64,000 nt of DNA from positions 13,141,001 through 13,205,000 of the forward strand of contig NC_135198.1 in assembly GCF_050948175.1 (NCBI RefSeq). Reading direction: 5' to 3'. Under the pieces are notes generated by a model. The model saw only the letters and a list, made by a program, of their open reading frames with translations. It was not told the DNA's origin and did no database searches. The translations under genes and the position numbers were made by a program. This DNA comes from Xylocopa sonorina. Its lineage: Eukaryota; Arthropoda; Insecta; Hymenoptera; Apidae. Shown one piece after another: positions 13,401 through 27,477 of this stretch. Within the stretch, counting starts at the first letter, position 1. Every line of letters starts with the position of its first letter.

Positions 13401-15956
13401 TTTAACTCTTCCACGGTGGCCTCTGTAATTATTGGCACACCGTCGAGTTGATTCGCGTTTGCACGTAAAGAACACGAGTAATCGCGGACAACCGTTCGAT
13501 GCCCTATTACGTAAAGCGGTAATTTTCGAGCAGAGCGCGAAGGGACTCTTGGAAACATTGTTACCAAACCGATCGACCGATCGACCGCCTAATTACGTTT
13601 CTTCGTCGCGAACGAACGCGACGATCGATCGTTTAAGCGTATCGAGGTGGAGAAAGGTTTGCGGGGATCGACGAATATAGTTCGCAGTTTTGCGGCGTGG
13701 ACGTCGCACGAGCCGACCAGAAATCGAAAGGAAACACCGGTTGGAGATCGTGGAAAATTTCTAGCTCTCGTTCGGCAGAGTTATTCCCCGATACGTAACA
13801 GTTGCGGAGAGCAAACGCAGCAAACGCGGCTGAGTCGAGAGCTGGTAACGAGAAGAAAGAAACGAAAAGGAAAAAACGGAATGCAATCGTTTCGCATAGA
13901 CGGCAGTTCGGTTGTGGGATTACTTTCATCGCGTAGACAAAGTTTCATCGCGGCGTAGACAGCGTGTGATCATCGGGCTGGCGCTCGTGGTTGCATGGTC
14001 TAATTAATTAAGGAATCCGTGAAAAAGAATTCTACGCGATTCTCAGCCGAGATATCCAACACACGCAGCCGGGTACGATTGCGTTTTAAAAAGCGTTCGT
14101 AGCCAGTCGCTGTTCGCGTTTCTTCTTCGCGGAAATTAAAGATCCCCCCGATTGTGCTACTACTTTTCTTTCCGCGTCGGCGTTAAAGGCAACGATAATC
14201 CATTTGAATTTTCGCCGTGCCGGTTAGCGAAACGATTCCACGCGTCCAAAGTGGTTCGCTTGGCGCCGCTATAAATATTGAAAAGCCGGCTCCGCCTCGT
14301 CACCCTTCGCCTCTCGGTTAAAAGGAATCCAAAGTATGTGTATCGTCACGCGACTCGTTCCATTCTCTCCCGCATTCCATCGATTTTCGAATCTCTACGC
14401 GAAACGGCTTGTTTCGCTGTTAAAAGAAAAGAAACGAGCCTGCTTCTCTCGAGCAGGTCTTCCCGTAAAGATTGTCGCGAAGATCTTCGCTGGGTGGTAC
14501 CGGCGTTCCCTCTCAAAGGCGTGGATCCGCTTTCGAACAAACGCCGGCAAGGTTTCTCCTCTACATCACCTCCTTGCTTTCGCACTATTTTCGCGCTGAC
14601 GTTAAAAAAAAAAAAAAACAGAAAAAAGGAGCACGGTCTGCGCTTCAAGGTCGACGTCTTGTCCTTTCCCTCAAAGTCCTCGTAAACAGCTGTGAGAGAA
14701 AGGGTAGCATACGTGCTCGCGCGGCAAGATCTCCGAACCGCCTAAAAATATCTTGAACCCGGAGTTCGAGCCGTCCTTGCAGCTTTTCCATTGTCGTTCC
14801 TGCAAATGTTCCGGCCTGATAACGCGGCGCGTGCATCCTGTTGCGTCTCATTGGTCGACTCCATTCGCGCGTTCGCTCGAATTTTATAACCAGCCGCCTC
14901 GTTCGTTCATGTTGCGCCGCTCGTGCGTATCCCCGATGTAATGCCGCCGCAATTTGCCTCGCAGCGTCGATAAACAACGAACGTATCTCATCTTGTCTGC
15001 GTTATTCATTTACGGATTTCAATTGGATGACGAGAGTTGGTCGAATAATTTGTTACTTGTCAAGGGAGACTGTAGCCACAGGCTAATTTACGGGCCAACC
15101 ACGCATCTGTTGGGAACGAGGAACGAAATTTGTTTCGCGATCGAAACAGTACCGGTCGGAAAAAACGGACGTTTGTGTTGCTTAAAATACGCAGTCGCCT
15201 GGGGAAACGTAAAAAATCGAATACAGGACCTTCGAAAGCCGGTCTCGTACCTTTCGCTACCGATGCAAATATCTGTCCGTTGGCAGCCTCGATAAATCAT
15301 CACGGCTGAAACGAACGCACGACAAAGGGAAAAAATTTGCTCGAATATTTAACCTTCGTTTGCGAAACCCGGGGACTGGATTTGTTTCCGTGGAGCCTCG
15401 GGCAACTGGTTCTAGAATGACCAACGGTAGGAGGGGCAAGATCTCAATTCCGTTCGATTACGCTCTTCTGTACAGCTGTAAACGAAACGAGCGCGCGGAT
15501 TTTAAATAATTCGATCGAGAACCATATCTTCTCGTTCCCTTTACAAGGAGTGGACGTCACGGAGATCCGTGTTCGAGGGACGCCCAGATTTCGTCACGAC
15601 TCTCGAACGAGCCAGCCCCACTTTACATCTACTCACGCTCGGTGGAAATTACGAACGACTGTCGATAATTCAATCTCCGATGAATTCTCGCGATTTCTTT
15701 ACTTTCGTTTACTTTCCACCCTGGTACGGTATACTCGATATTACGATATCAGCGTGACGTCAAAGGACTCTCGCGTTGCACAAGAATTTGCACGATCGTT
15801 TATCAGAAACAGCGCAAAGACGATACCTCTCGCTGTCCGTGACCACGCACGAGTATTGCGCAAATCGCTAACGAAAATGAAAGCGTGGAGATCCGATCGG
15901 TGGCGATCTATCGACAATGGACTCGATAAGAGAAGAACGTTAAAAAGGCGCGAAAT

Positions 15957-16007
<51 letters not shown>

Positions 16008-19000
16008 GAGGGGTTCGATCGTTCCTTTCTCGAATGGCCGCGATCGGTAACGTAAAACCTTGATCGGTCCGTGGGACCGATTCTGCACACTCCCACGGAA
16101 ATCTGACGGTAACCGTATACAGTATTAAGAAACACGCGTGGCACGTAACCGGCGCGTTAGCACGCACACGGGGCCAGACCTACCGCTCGTAGAAAGGCGA
16201 ATTGGCTCGGTTTCCCGACGTCACGCGCACGCGTCGGTGGTCCCCTTCGATTTTCGCCATCTCCGTACCCCGAATGTTCAGGGCGTTTCGCATATCATCG
16301 CATATCATCGCGCGGAATCAAAGGAACGTGGACACGCTCTCTCGCCATCTTTACGAACAGCGAATCTCGAGTGGGGAGTCGCGGCGAACACTCGATCGCA
16401 GCGTACACGGATCTAATGGGACCAGGAGGAAGGAGGAAATCGCGCGAGAGATCCTTCCGGTTGCGAGTCACCGAACGCGCGCGCGCCTACCCAACGGAGA
16501 AAGTAATTACGTTATCGGACGTATCTTTGGAGCATAAATCTCCCTCTTCCATGGTGAACGGAATCTCACGTGGCTCCGGATGATATAACATTCATGGCCG
16601 AACGAGATCTCTCGACGCGTACCGTAGGCACATCGGCTACGAAGTGGAGCGTAATCGGTCCACCGAATTGCCAGCACGTAGCCTGTTCCACGGAGAAAGT
16701 CTTATCCCAGGATATACAGGCGTTAGAATCGTTCCCTTTTACCGTACACGGTGAACGCGATATTCATTTGCTTCCTCTCCGCGTCTACCTTCTGATCGAC
16801 GCGCTAATGAGATCGGAAGCGATCTTTTGGGTACTCTTGCACCGTTCGAATTCTTAATTCTACGTAACACATGAGTCACGTAAGACGCGAGTGTATAACA
16901 ACGGCGAGCGGACGCGTGGAGGTATCTCGGTCGCGAAAGAGATCAACGCGACAGGCCGCGATTTACCTTTTGCATATCAGCCGGTGGAAGGACGGCTTTC
17001 GCGAGAGATGTGTCGCAACGCGGCAGAACTCGTGCGGATCGCTCGCGAGCGTATAAGGCAGAACGCGCGGGTACGTCGACGATATATCTCGGCTGCGATT
17101 TCTCGTGTCCGGAAAGGCTTTCAGCTGACCCTCCCAGTTACACGTGGAACGTTATCGAAGGGACGTATCTTGTTGTCAAGTTGTTCGTATATGGAGGCAA
17201 ATACAGACAGGCTGACGTACGCTGACCGCCGATCGTCTCGACGTGCCCTGCGACTCTTACTCGTCACGTCGATCCTACCCTTCGCGATACGCGATCGTAG
17301 GTATCCGTAAAGAGGCGGATAAAAATTGGGACGTGTGCGCGATCGAGAAATGCGTAGACGAGTTCCAAGAAAGTCCGCGTGCCTTTTTAACCGCGTCGAA
17401 CGGAACCCAAGATCGGAACTCGTAAACCACAATTACGATACCCCTTTTTGTTCCCGAACCATCGATGGAAAGCGAGGAATCGCGTTACCTTCCTGATCCA
17501 TTTTACGTGCCGAGAAATCACCCGCGAAACGACAGCCACGGTTTTTCTATTGTCCCTCGTAAAGGGACGCGCGTATAATTCCAGGCATAAACTTGTCCAG
17601 TCTCGCCTCGAACATATTGCTACGATCTTACTCCGCGATGTGAATCGCGATGCGTGGTGTAATCTTCCGTGCGTGCTCGGTGGTTGTTTTACCGTCCCAC
17701 GGGGTAGTTCAGCTGGCCAGACGATCCTGTATGAACACGTAACAGGAGTCAGCGCGATCATTTAGCACGGGACGCGCGAGTGGAAGTTTCGCTCGTGTAG
17801 GTACATACATACCGGGTAGATACAGCTCGAGATCGGAGCCGATAGATACGCGGTAGGTGCTTATGTATCAGGGTGCGATATCTCTGCTGGATTCACGAGT
17901 GAACGTCCGTGCGCGCGGTGTATCGGCTCGGAGTTCAAGCCTAGGTAACGCCTCTCGCATCTGTGCAGCCTTGAAACCCGCTTTCAGGTCGATGAAACCC
18001 TTCCCAGGGACCAGCATCGCGCGGACACGCCGTAGATTCGCCCAAGAATCGCTCGAGATGACGCTGGGATACGTACTTAATATTCCATCGGGGCAACAAT
18101 CACGTGCCTCGGCTCGAATCGAAGGTACAGCGATGGATAGGCGATAAATCATAGCCCTGGCTATCGTTAGCGAGTACGGAGGAACCTAGCCGACGCGAAA
18201 AATCGACGCGAGCCAAGCAATTCCGTCTGAATTTACGATAATTCACCGTGAAGTGCATTAACGATCCCTTTTCATTCGGACGGCGGCTGCAATCTCTCGT
18301 ACGCAAGACGCAGATTGCACCGAACCGGAGGGTCTATTAAGAGCAGGAATAGCTGCAATCTGTTACACCGCGTGATCGACCGGACAAATCCGGGATTTAA
18401 TCAACGCGTCACACCGCGGAACTTGACTGTCATCTAATTGCCCGCGTTGTCTCGACATGCGATCGATCGCAACGCCGCTGTCTGCGAGCGATTTTTACCC
18501 GCACCGGATCCTTCGCGGCGCGAAAAAGGGTACCGAAAGGTCAGTCGTTCGCCTCCGCTTCTCGGAACGCGGTACAGTGAAAATTTCATCAACTTGCCCC
18601 GGCGCTTGGGAAATTCTGAAGAATCGATGCCAATCTCGAGACGCTTATTAAGGTCGAAAACAATCGCGTCGTTATTTTAATGAGCATACGAACGGACACG
18701 CCGCCGCTCGTTACCATATGGTTGGGAGAATTGGGCGCCGGGATGCTTCGAGCGGGACAAGCTTCGGATCACGGGATGTTCCCGTAATTCTTCGACAACG
18801 GACGTGTGCTCGAGGAAAATGATCGAGAGACAATGATCGTAGATAGAACGATTTTGTCAACGGCGGCGCGCGTTCAGTTCCGCGAGTGAACGTACACGAG
18901 GCAATCAAGTCTCGGATAAGAGCCGGGTAACGCCTTCGGTATCCTTGAGACACGCGTATCCAGAGCCTTTCCCCGGAGCCAGAGCACCGATTCCAATTGG

Positions 19001-22000
19001 CGATCGTCGCCGAATTCTGCCTCCTCTGACCCCAGAGCACGATGCGACCACGCAGTTCTCGTGAAAGTGAAATCGTTGCGCTGGACCTTCGACACTAACT
19101 TATTGCCCGACTTTGCGCGTTTCGCGCCCGACTCGGCCCATTTTTAGCGGCGACGCCTCGCTGTAACCAGGTCTCGATAACGTAAATATCGGCGTGCCTC
19201 TCGTCCCCCGCTGACAAGCTGTCGAAATGAAAAAAACGCCACGCTCCAGGTTGGAGACACTTTCTCGACGAGACCTCGAGAAAGCGGAAATTCACGAGTC
19301 GATAAAGTTTCTCGTCGACATCGACAGTCGGGGACGTTCTAATTCCCGCTAGGCGAGTGCGCGATTTTATTACATTCTCCGTGGCGTTGTTGTGCCGTCG
19401 TTTCGTAACAACGCGTAATCGCCACCGACGATCCAATTAAGGGGCCAGCATTGGTGACGCGTGTCAATAATCGTATGCTAACGAACCGTCAGCGTTGCGT
19501 CCGCGCGCGAAAGAAAGCGGACGTGCCTGCGATGAGCAGCTGGTTACGCGTTTTGTGCCTCGCTGCGAACGGGCCGAGGAAGGTCGTCTCCGATTTGGAA
19601 ACGGGTCGAAGCCGCGTTCTGTCCACGCTCGCGTGACTTTGATCCATTTTTCAGGGCACGATCGCGCTCTCGATCACGAGCCGGTTGCGTCACGGCGCCG
19701 TAGCCTTTTGTGTAGTCGTCGTCGCCTGCACACACCGTTTAATCGCTCGACGAACGGGCCTCCTGGAAACGATTCGATTGTGCAACGTCGAGCCGGAGGC
19801 CTCGCGTCCACGCAGAACGCTGCGTTCGTTATTTTTCATTGTTTCAAATGAAAATGGATACCGACACGACGTGCTCCGCGTCACGGTGAACCGAACTCTC
19901 TGTCGACACGCGGGGACGGGAAAAAATTCGCGTGCACATTAATCGTTGCGCCACTCTATTTTACCTAGAACAGCGAATGCCATCGAGTTCCCAGGATCCG
20001 ATCGGCTCTTTTCGAAAACGCACGCGCAAGTACACCAGGCGAGACTCGTTTCTGGCTGCGCGAGCTCGATCGGAATGCGATTGATAATTTACGTAACGTT
20101 TTGCGCAATTTTCGGCCCGACGACGACGACGACGACGTTCGGTAACGATGATGAACTTTCCATTCGCGGTTAAACGGGATCCTGACACCGCGTCCACGCG
20201 AACCCGATCTTTATTCACGCCGATGGTACCCGCGCGGCTGATTTGCCGTCCGCTTTCGGGAAGCTTGCACCGCGGGAGAAAGCCGTGCAACCGGAGAAAA
20301 GAAATCGCCGTTCCACCGGCGAGAAGAAAAAATACGCGTGTCGCCGATTACTCGATTACGAAATTGCGATGCGTCGATCGAAGATTCGAGTGAAACTCCA
20401 CGCACTGTGCCAGACGACTGTTCGTACCGATTTCGTTGCGCGCGTTAATCGTTTCGAGCACTCGGGTTGCGTAAAAGTCATCATTTTTACCATAAACGGA
20501 CAAGATCCTTGGCAAAAAACAGCGCGCGCCAAGATACACTTGTTCAAATTCCTTCTGTCTGTATCACGCTCGTTAAGCTCTGGCAAGCGTACCCGAATTG
20601 CCGCTCGATAATACGAGGCTAAACGTGGCGTTAATTCCCGCCATTCCCCTCTCTTGGTGGTCAGCTGATCCAGCTGAAACCGAGATCGAAGGCGGCATAC
20701 AAACGTTCACCTCGTTGCACACCGGCTACGCAGCCAGCCAACCTGCAGAAACTCGTCTGCAACGACGAGTACGTGTAGGTGTGAGCGTGTGCATGTACCT
20801 CGATTGCGTGGGTGCAGTGGCTCACAACGAGAGAAACGAGGATCGAACCCGTTCGCGCCTTACTACGTCTATTTCAACGATCCACAGAGCATCGGTTGCC
20901 TCACCTTAGATCAAGGATGGCTGGTTAACGGTTGGCCAACAGACGTTAGCTTTCCTAGCCTTCGCAGCGTTCGAGCACAATGAGTATTGCGCGTGCCGAA
21001 AATTAATTGGGGCCAGAAATAGATCGAGTCGATCGGTACTGGTTTAACGGGGTACTTCTTGGGACACGATCGCGGGTACGAGAGATATTATCAACGTCGC
21101 AGCTGATTTCTACGTCGAATAGCCGGTCTGAACGTAACTCCCGGGACAAGAGTGGTACGTAATGCTTAGAATCCAGTGACTGTAATAACCGGCAGCGGAA
21201 CGGTTAATTTCCATTCGTACGGTGGAACTTCGGAGCCGATGCACGGATTCCCGAGTGGAATCGCCGCTTTCCATAGAAAGTCACGTCCTTTGTTTTCCTC
21301 GCTCGCAGTCGCCCCGCGCGGAGACACCGAAAGCATCCAAGATCGGCCTGGTATTACGAATGACGAAACCTAGCGCCACGTAACGATGCTAAGCAGTTTA
21401 TATCCGGGTCGGAAACCACGTCTACCGGTTTTCGTCTTTTTAAGCGAAGCTGAGACGTTTCGCACCCTACGCAGAAGAGGCGTTCAGAGGCAGTGAACGA
21501 TCAAACCAAAGAAGTACTCGTTTCCAATTTCTGTTTCTTCTTTCGCAGGCCAAAATCTGGCAGAACGCGGCTAAAACGAACGCTCGTTTTGCGTCTGTAC
21601 GTCTGTCTCTTGGAACCGTTCACCTCATTACGTACCCCGTTCTCGCGCACGCAACGCGCGCGCCTGTGTTCCATACCTGTCCACCGTTTACGTGGGTGTG
21701 CAGCGTACCGTGTCCAACGCGAAAAAGATAACGGTATACCCGTGATAGCGAGAGTGAGACCGAACGCTTTCGAAACCGCGGACTTCGGTTTGTGGTCGGT
21801 TAAATACGGGAACGTGGTTGGTATTCCCATGGAAAATACCCTCGCGTAGCACGGGGAAGAATCTCGGGGCCTCGCCACTTTACAGTTCGATCGAATGAAT
21901 CGAGAGAAACTCTCCGCGTTTTCGAGCACGTTTCAAGATAGTGGATGTACTTAAATTAACGATGACGCGAGCTATCCGAAGATGGAAGCGATTTCGTTTC

Positions 22001-25000
22001 GATGGATATGTGCCGCTTGAAATTAAGTAATACTCGTACAAGTTCGCGCCTTGCTAGTTGTGTATCTATCGGCTTGGGAACATGAATTTAATGCCAGACC
22101 TTCGTGTACAATAGTACCCGCTATCTCAGATGTAATAATCGAACGTAGAGCTGGCGAAATCGCGCGGTTCCCTCGTCCTCAGGCGCGGGAGGCTGCGTCT
22201 GACTATCGCGATCTTCCTCCACTCGCTTCATCCGCGTCCTTCTTTATACCCCTTTGCACTACTGAACGCGCGCGATTTCTCCACCCTGACTCTGCGAAAG
22301 AACGATGTTCCAAATGGAAACAAACGTCACTAATTTACCAGCAATTTCCTGTTTGATTTACCCGATACGCTCGTCATTGTTCCGAACTGTTCCCAATGGA
22401 ACACGCGCGATTCTCTGTTTGAATTTAGGTACGATGTTCGCATCGTGATTCATCCCGTGGCACGGCGAATCGATCGAAAGTTAACATCGAGATAGAACCC
22501 AGTTGCGAATTCATGCAAATTCCTTGGGAAGTCGCAGGCGGTCGCGCGTGTCCCGCTTTGTCTGCGCCGCGGGGCGAAAATCGGTGCCGGAGATCGGTGG
22601 GAATCGGTGTTCAGGAAATTTTGAAACGTACACCGTGTTCCGCGTGCCGTGTTGTTGCACCTTTCTAACTCGTGGCCGCGCGCGGATCGAAATAGCAAAG
22701 GTTAAAACATCGTTGCTCGCGCGCACACCCCTGCAACTGCGTAACCTTCATGGCCGATCGACCACGTTTCCCAGTGCGCCATCGCTCGCGTTCTCCACAA
22801 TCGGGAATTTCGACGCGGATCCGCGTGATCGCGCCGCGGAAACGATTCAAGACGAACGCAACAATAGCCACCCAGATGCATCATCGGCGATTCGTAACGA
22901 TCGCCTCGACTTTTCACCAACAGTATCGACCATCTCGCGGAAGTTTGCGAACTCCCCTCTCGCGTAACCTTTTGTCTCCCTGGTAGGTACTTTCTTTACA
23001 CTCTCTCCTCGCGGCTGCACCGTATCCCCTACGAATTGTACTCGCTGACGCAACAAACGGCCGATACCGATCGCGCGGCACAGTAATTAATCGCGTGTTC
23101 GTCCGGAACGGAATAATCCCGTTTAACGAGGTAACCGCTTTCTACCGTTCACCCATCGCGCGCGGCTCTCTTTGCATAACCCGAATCGCAAGGTTAAACA
23201 ATCGATGATTCCGCAGTCAGCAGTCTATCTGCCTGAGAAACGCCTCTAACGCGGCGACCTGAAATTCACTCACGTATCAGCTCGGAGGCTAGTCTACCCT
23301 CCTCGAGAGTCTACTTTCACGACGATCCTCTGTCTCGTCTCAGTTAGCGGTCGAATTGGAAGGTGAAGGACCCGCTCGCGAGCATTCGGCGAACCGATCG
23401 GCTTCGCCTCGTCTTCCGACGTGTCCTCGCCCCTTAAGTGGAAGGATAGGTTCGCGCAGAAGGTATCGTGGGATCGAGATACGAATACCAAGGAGGTCGA
23501 GGTGTCTTTAATAACGTCGAGGATGGATCGTGAGTGGGTGTTCCCAGGTGATCCGCCAGGATGCAGGACTGGCACGAGGGGCGTTCACCGGCTGCATTAC
23601 GTATTCTTCTGTATCGTTGAAGCCGCGAGTAGCCGGCCCGAGTAAGCTCGATCTCTCAGCCGTCTTTCTCATAAACCTGCGATTAATCACAGTTAAAAGG
23701 GTAAGCGGAACGACGCGGCTGCTATCCCACGGCGTATCCAGGCCGTAAAATTTCATTTCGCAAATTCTGCCTTCCGATCGCGTCGCGTACGTCACTGCGA
23801 GTCACGTTTCGCGACGTGTTACGTCCACGATCGGCCGTTAATAGGCGTTCTAATTGAATGCTTCGCGCGATTGATACTAGGGACCAGGCTTAATCGGACT
23901 GCGTGTCTCTAAAGACGCGCGATCGCACGTTCGACCGGTGGAAGCACTCGAAGTACGGCGAAAGTGCTCGCTACTCCAGCTGGCTGGCCGCTCGGTTACG
24001 ATCCAGCCTGCACTTTTATCGAGTCGCCGACTTGTTACGAAAGCCCGCTTGTCTAATTCCGACGAATTCGTATTACGTTGCTCGACGAGCGTTCCACGCG
24101 CGACAAAGCGTTGCTGCTCGCTCGAGGAATTACGAATCCCTCGAATCGATCGCGAGCTCTTCTCGGCAGATGCATCTTTACGCGTTCAAAGCCGTACGAC
24201 TGGACAAGACACCGTTACCCGATTACATCGACGCACTAGGACGAGGGTCTAGTAACACCGATTCACTTGACCAAGAAGTCCGCGGCCTTGTAAACTCTCT
24301 TTCACCCAGGATCCTCGCCTTGTAGTCGGCTCGAGAGCCAAGGGAATCCCCCTCGATCTGGCTAGAAAACGGTTTCCATGTACGCGATGGCATAACCGTG
24401 CGAGGTCGCCGCTTCTTCGCGCCACGACTTCGCTTGCGTATCGGAATCTGTTAACACCTGCACGATCGTCAGGCAAATGGCACGCCATTCGTTGCCTCGC
24501 GAGTTTCTCTCGAAATTTTCCTCCCCATGAAAAGGACACGTGGACGAAATTCGCTCGTAAACGAAAAAACGTGGGCGTTACGAAAGCGAGGCATCGTTTC
24601 AGGATCGTACAATGCCACCGTATTGCTTTCGAGAGAGAAATTCCTCAGGAAAGTTTTCTTTCGCGTAACATTGTAAACTGGTCCACGTGGGAGATAGAAA
24701 CCGGGTCGTGGCGGTCTTCTCGATCGTCATGTATCATCTCGCGATCTCATGGCTGGCAGATCGCAATTTTAATTGCGCCTCGCTAACAATATTCGCGGTT
24801 AATCGTCGACGCGCGTTCGATCACACGACAATTATCGACGTTAACCGGCAGAATGTTTCCACCTTTCACTCGTCCTCCCAGCAACCGCGAAACTTTTCAT
24901 TCTCGCCTAAACCAGGCATACGGCTAGACGAACGATTGCGCAAACCGGCGTATGCATCATCCGATTATTAGCATACGCAACGTCCACGTAGAACGGAGAT

Positions 25001-27437
25001 ACAGCGCGATGCGCATCTTTCTTCGTGGCTGCTCGCTAGGCAGCTGCTTCTTCTTCTTCTTCTTATTCTCGAGGTCGTTCCTCGCCGTTTAATAACGAGT
25101 AAGGTCGACGGATGTTTCACCGAATCCGGCGGTTCCACCTCGTTACCGTTGCCCAATCGTTTGATCCTTATCCTCCGTATCCTTCCTAGATAAACGGATC
25201 TCTCCGTCCTCGAGGTACGACTGCGTAATTCGCGACGAAAGAAATCGCAAGACAAACGGCGTGCACGTTCGCTGGGAAACATGGTACGCTCCTCGATCGC
25301 ATTGTGATTTAGCGGCGATCATTAGGATCTTCTTGGGCATCGAGCCTCCTATTCGAGTGGATAAAGAGCAGGGTGCAACGGATTACGGTAGCCGGTGGCG
25401 GTTACGAGTCGATGCTCGAGTTAAGGTCGAGGAATCGGTTCCCGTGGTCACGCGAGGAACGCCAGAAACCGTTGTATACGGGGAACAGACGTTCGTCGGA
25501 CTTCTCGATGCCCGTGGGTACCGTGAGTATCCATGAAACCGACGCGGAAACGATCCTGTCGTTAATTTACCGCGCGCCAAGCGGTATGATCCTTTCGCTG
25601 TTAGAGCAATGTGTGTCGATCGAGAGAGACACGCGTTCGTTCGCAGGCTCCTGTCCTCTTTCAACGTTACTACCTCGACTCCAGTCGGAAGTGTATCAAA
25701 TGAGCCGTATAAATTGGCAGGAGTTACGAGTTCGCTAGGAAGCCGACGTTCGTAACGCCCCGTTTTTCGCAACGCTCGATCCTGCGAAATCTCGCGTTCT
25801 GATTCAGCTAAGAACCGCGAGAAACTCGTCGAAATTAACAGCGCAGACTGTTCGTTGCGCGATCCCCGTAGCTGGCAATGAAACTGGGAACAAATCACGC
25901 CGGGAATCGCGGTAATTCGTGTTCTCCGTGTTCGAACGGCTCGTCGACGGTCGAGCTCTCCTTTTCCACAGGCTGTTCGCTCGATCCGCGAGCTACCCTT
26001 TTTGCTCGAGTACACGAGGATCGCCGTTACGAAACTCCGCCCGTTACACCGAATAATCTGAGCTGTCCGAGTCGCGAGGAGACTGTGCCGGGAAGAGAAA
26101 TCCGCGGGCACTTTGGCGTTGATCGGTGGGACCAATAACAGCGTGGCTGATAGGGTATGTAAGGCCTGAAATCGATGCAGGCGGTCTCGCTTCCGCGTAG
26201 AAATCGTTAACCGTGCACGCCCTATTTTATTAATTGCCTTCACTTCGTACGAGTTACCGCTCGTTCTTCCTGACTTAATTTACGATCGAGCTTAAACTCC
26301 CCCTACATTAATGGTACAAGTCGAGATTGCTTGGACGACTTCCAGCGCGCCAAGGAATTCGCGTCTGAACGATTCCATCGATTTCAAGGTCCACGTTCGT
26401 TCGAGAGAGCCGGGACCAAAAGAAATCCATGGATCGTAGAAAGTGAAACAGGATTCGTTCCCTGTGGGCTTGGTGACAAAAAAAGCCTGCTGTTACGTAC
26501 TCCAGATCTATAATAATTGCACGCTTCTCCATTGCGTAATTGAACGCGTGACCGGTCCCAAATGAAACCGGATCGGTCGTAACCGCGACTCCTCAGTTAA
26601 CGCGATCATCCGGCGGTCCCCACGGATTCTCGCTAGAAAGCAATCAAATTATTCCAGGATTGCGCTCCGAATCGCTGGCACGGAATACAGGAAGGCCTGC
26701 ACGCGCGCGCGCGATGAAAACTTTCGAGCCACCTCGAGTATTGAGGAGAAGAGTATTACGCGAATTAGAAAACGTTTCGATGATTCCAGCAGCGAACGAC
26801 GAAAATGGTTGGAATTTAAATTTTGGACAACGAGCGATCTTGTAATCTTGCTCGTGGCTGACCGTTTCCTTGGAGGGTCAACTGGACTAGGTTTTATGAT
26901 ACGTTACGTGGTGCACCAGTTTCCCAAGCGAGCGTGATTCAGAAACGTTCTAATTACCGTTTCACGCGGTATGAAATTGCGAATAAAAGCTATTTAATTT
27001 GTTGTAATTTCACGGACCTTTATTAGACATGGGAAAACCTGGGAACGCAATACTTCAAGAGCGCAGTATCGCGTCCCATGCAACTATCTTCGCGAAAGAG
27101 GGAACAATGTGCCCCGTCGCATCGAATCGCAGCAGAATCGGAACGATAAACAGCGGGTACCGGAAGCGTTCCATCCTCCTCGCTGAGGCGACGGAAGCGA
27201 ACGTCAGAAATCGATGCTCTGAGCGAATTTTCGCGCAATATGTTAAACATAGCGGCAAGGTGGACACACGGTAACCGCGAACATGCACGCGCCTTAAACT
27301 GTTTAAACTGTCCGATATTATGCAAGCCGTGTTCCAGTTTTAAAGCCCCGCTTCGGTATTCCAACTCACTTTCACTCATTCACTCGCCAGCTCTTTTATC
27401 CTCTTTTACCCTCTCTTTTCCCTGCCTCCCTCTGTCC

Positions 27438-27477
<40 letters not shown>

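Noticed and set aside
20815..20885. GGTTCGATCC-like T-arm on the - strand suggesting a tRNA
   Set aside because: A T-arm can be drawn, but no matching acceptor stem, D-arm or anticodon stem is found at the right spacing.
25383..26243. 286-codon open frame on the - strand in Cda5 intron 1, the longest orphan frame there
   Set aside because: It has no ATG at all (it opens with GTG), is R/S/T-rich, overlaps other frames on the + strand and shows no domain. It fits the low stop-codon density of CpG-rich DNA.
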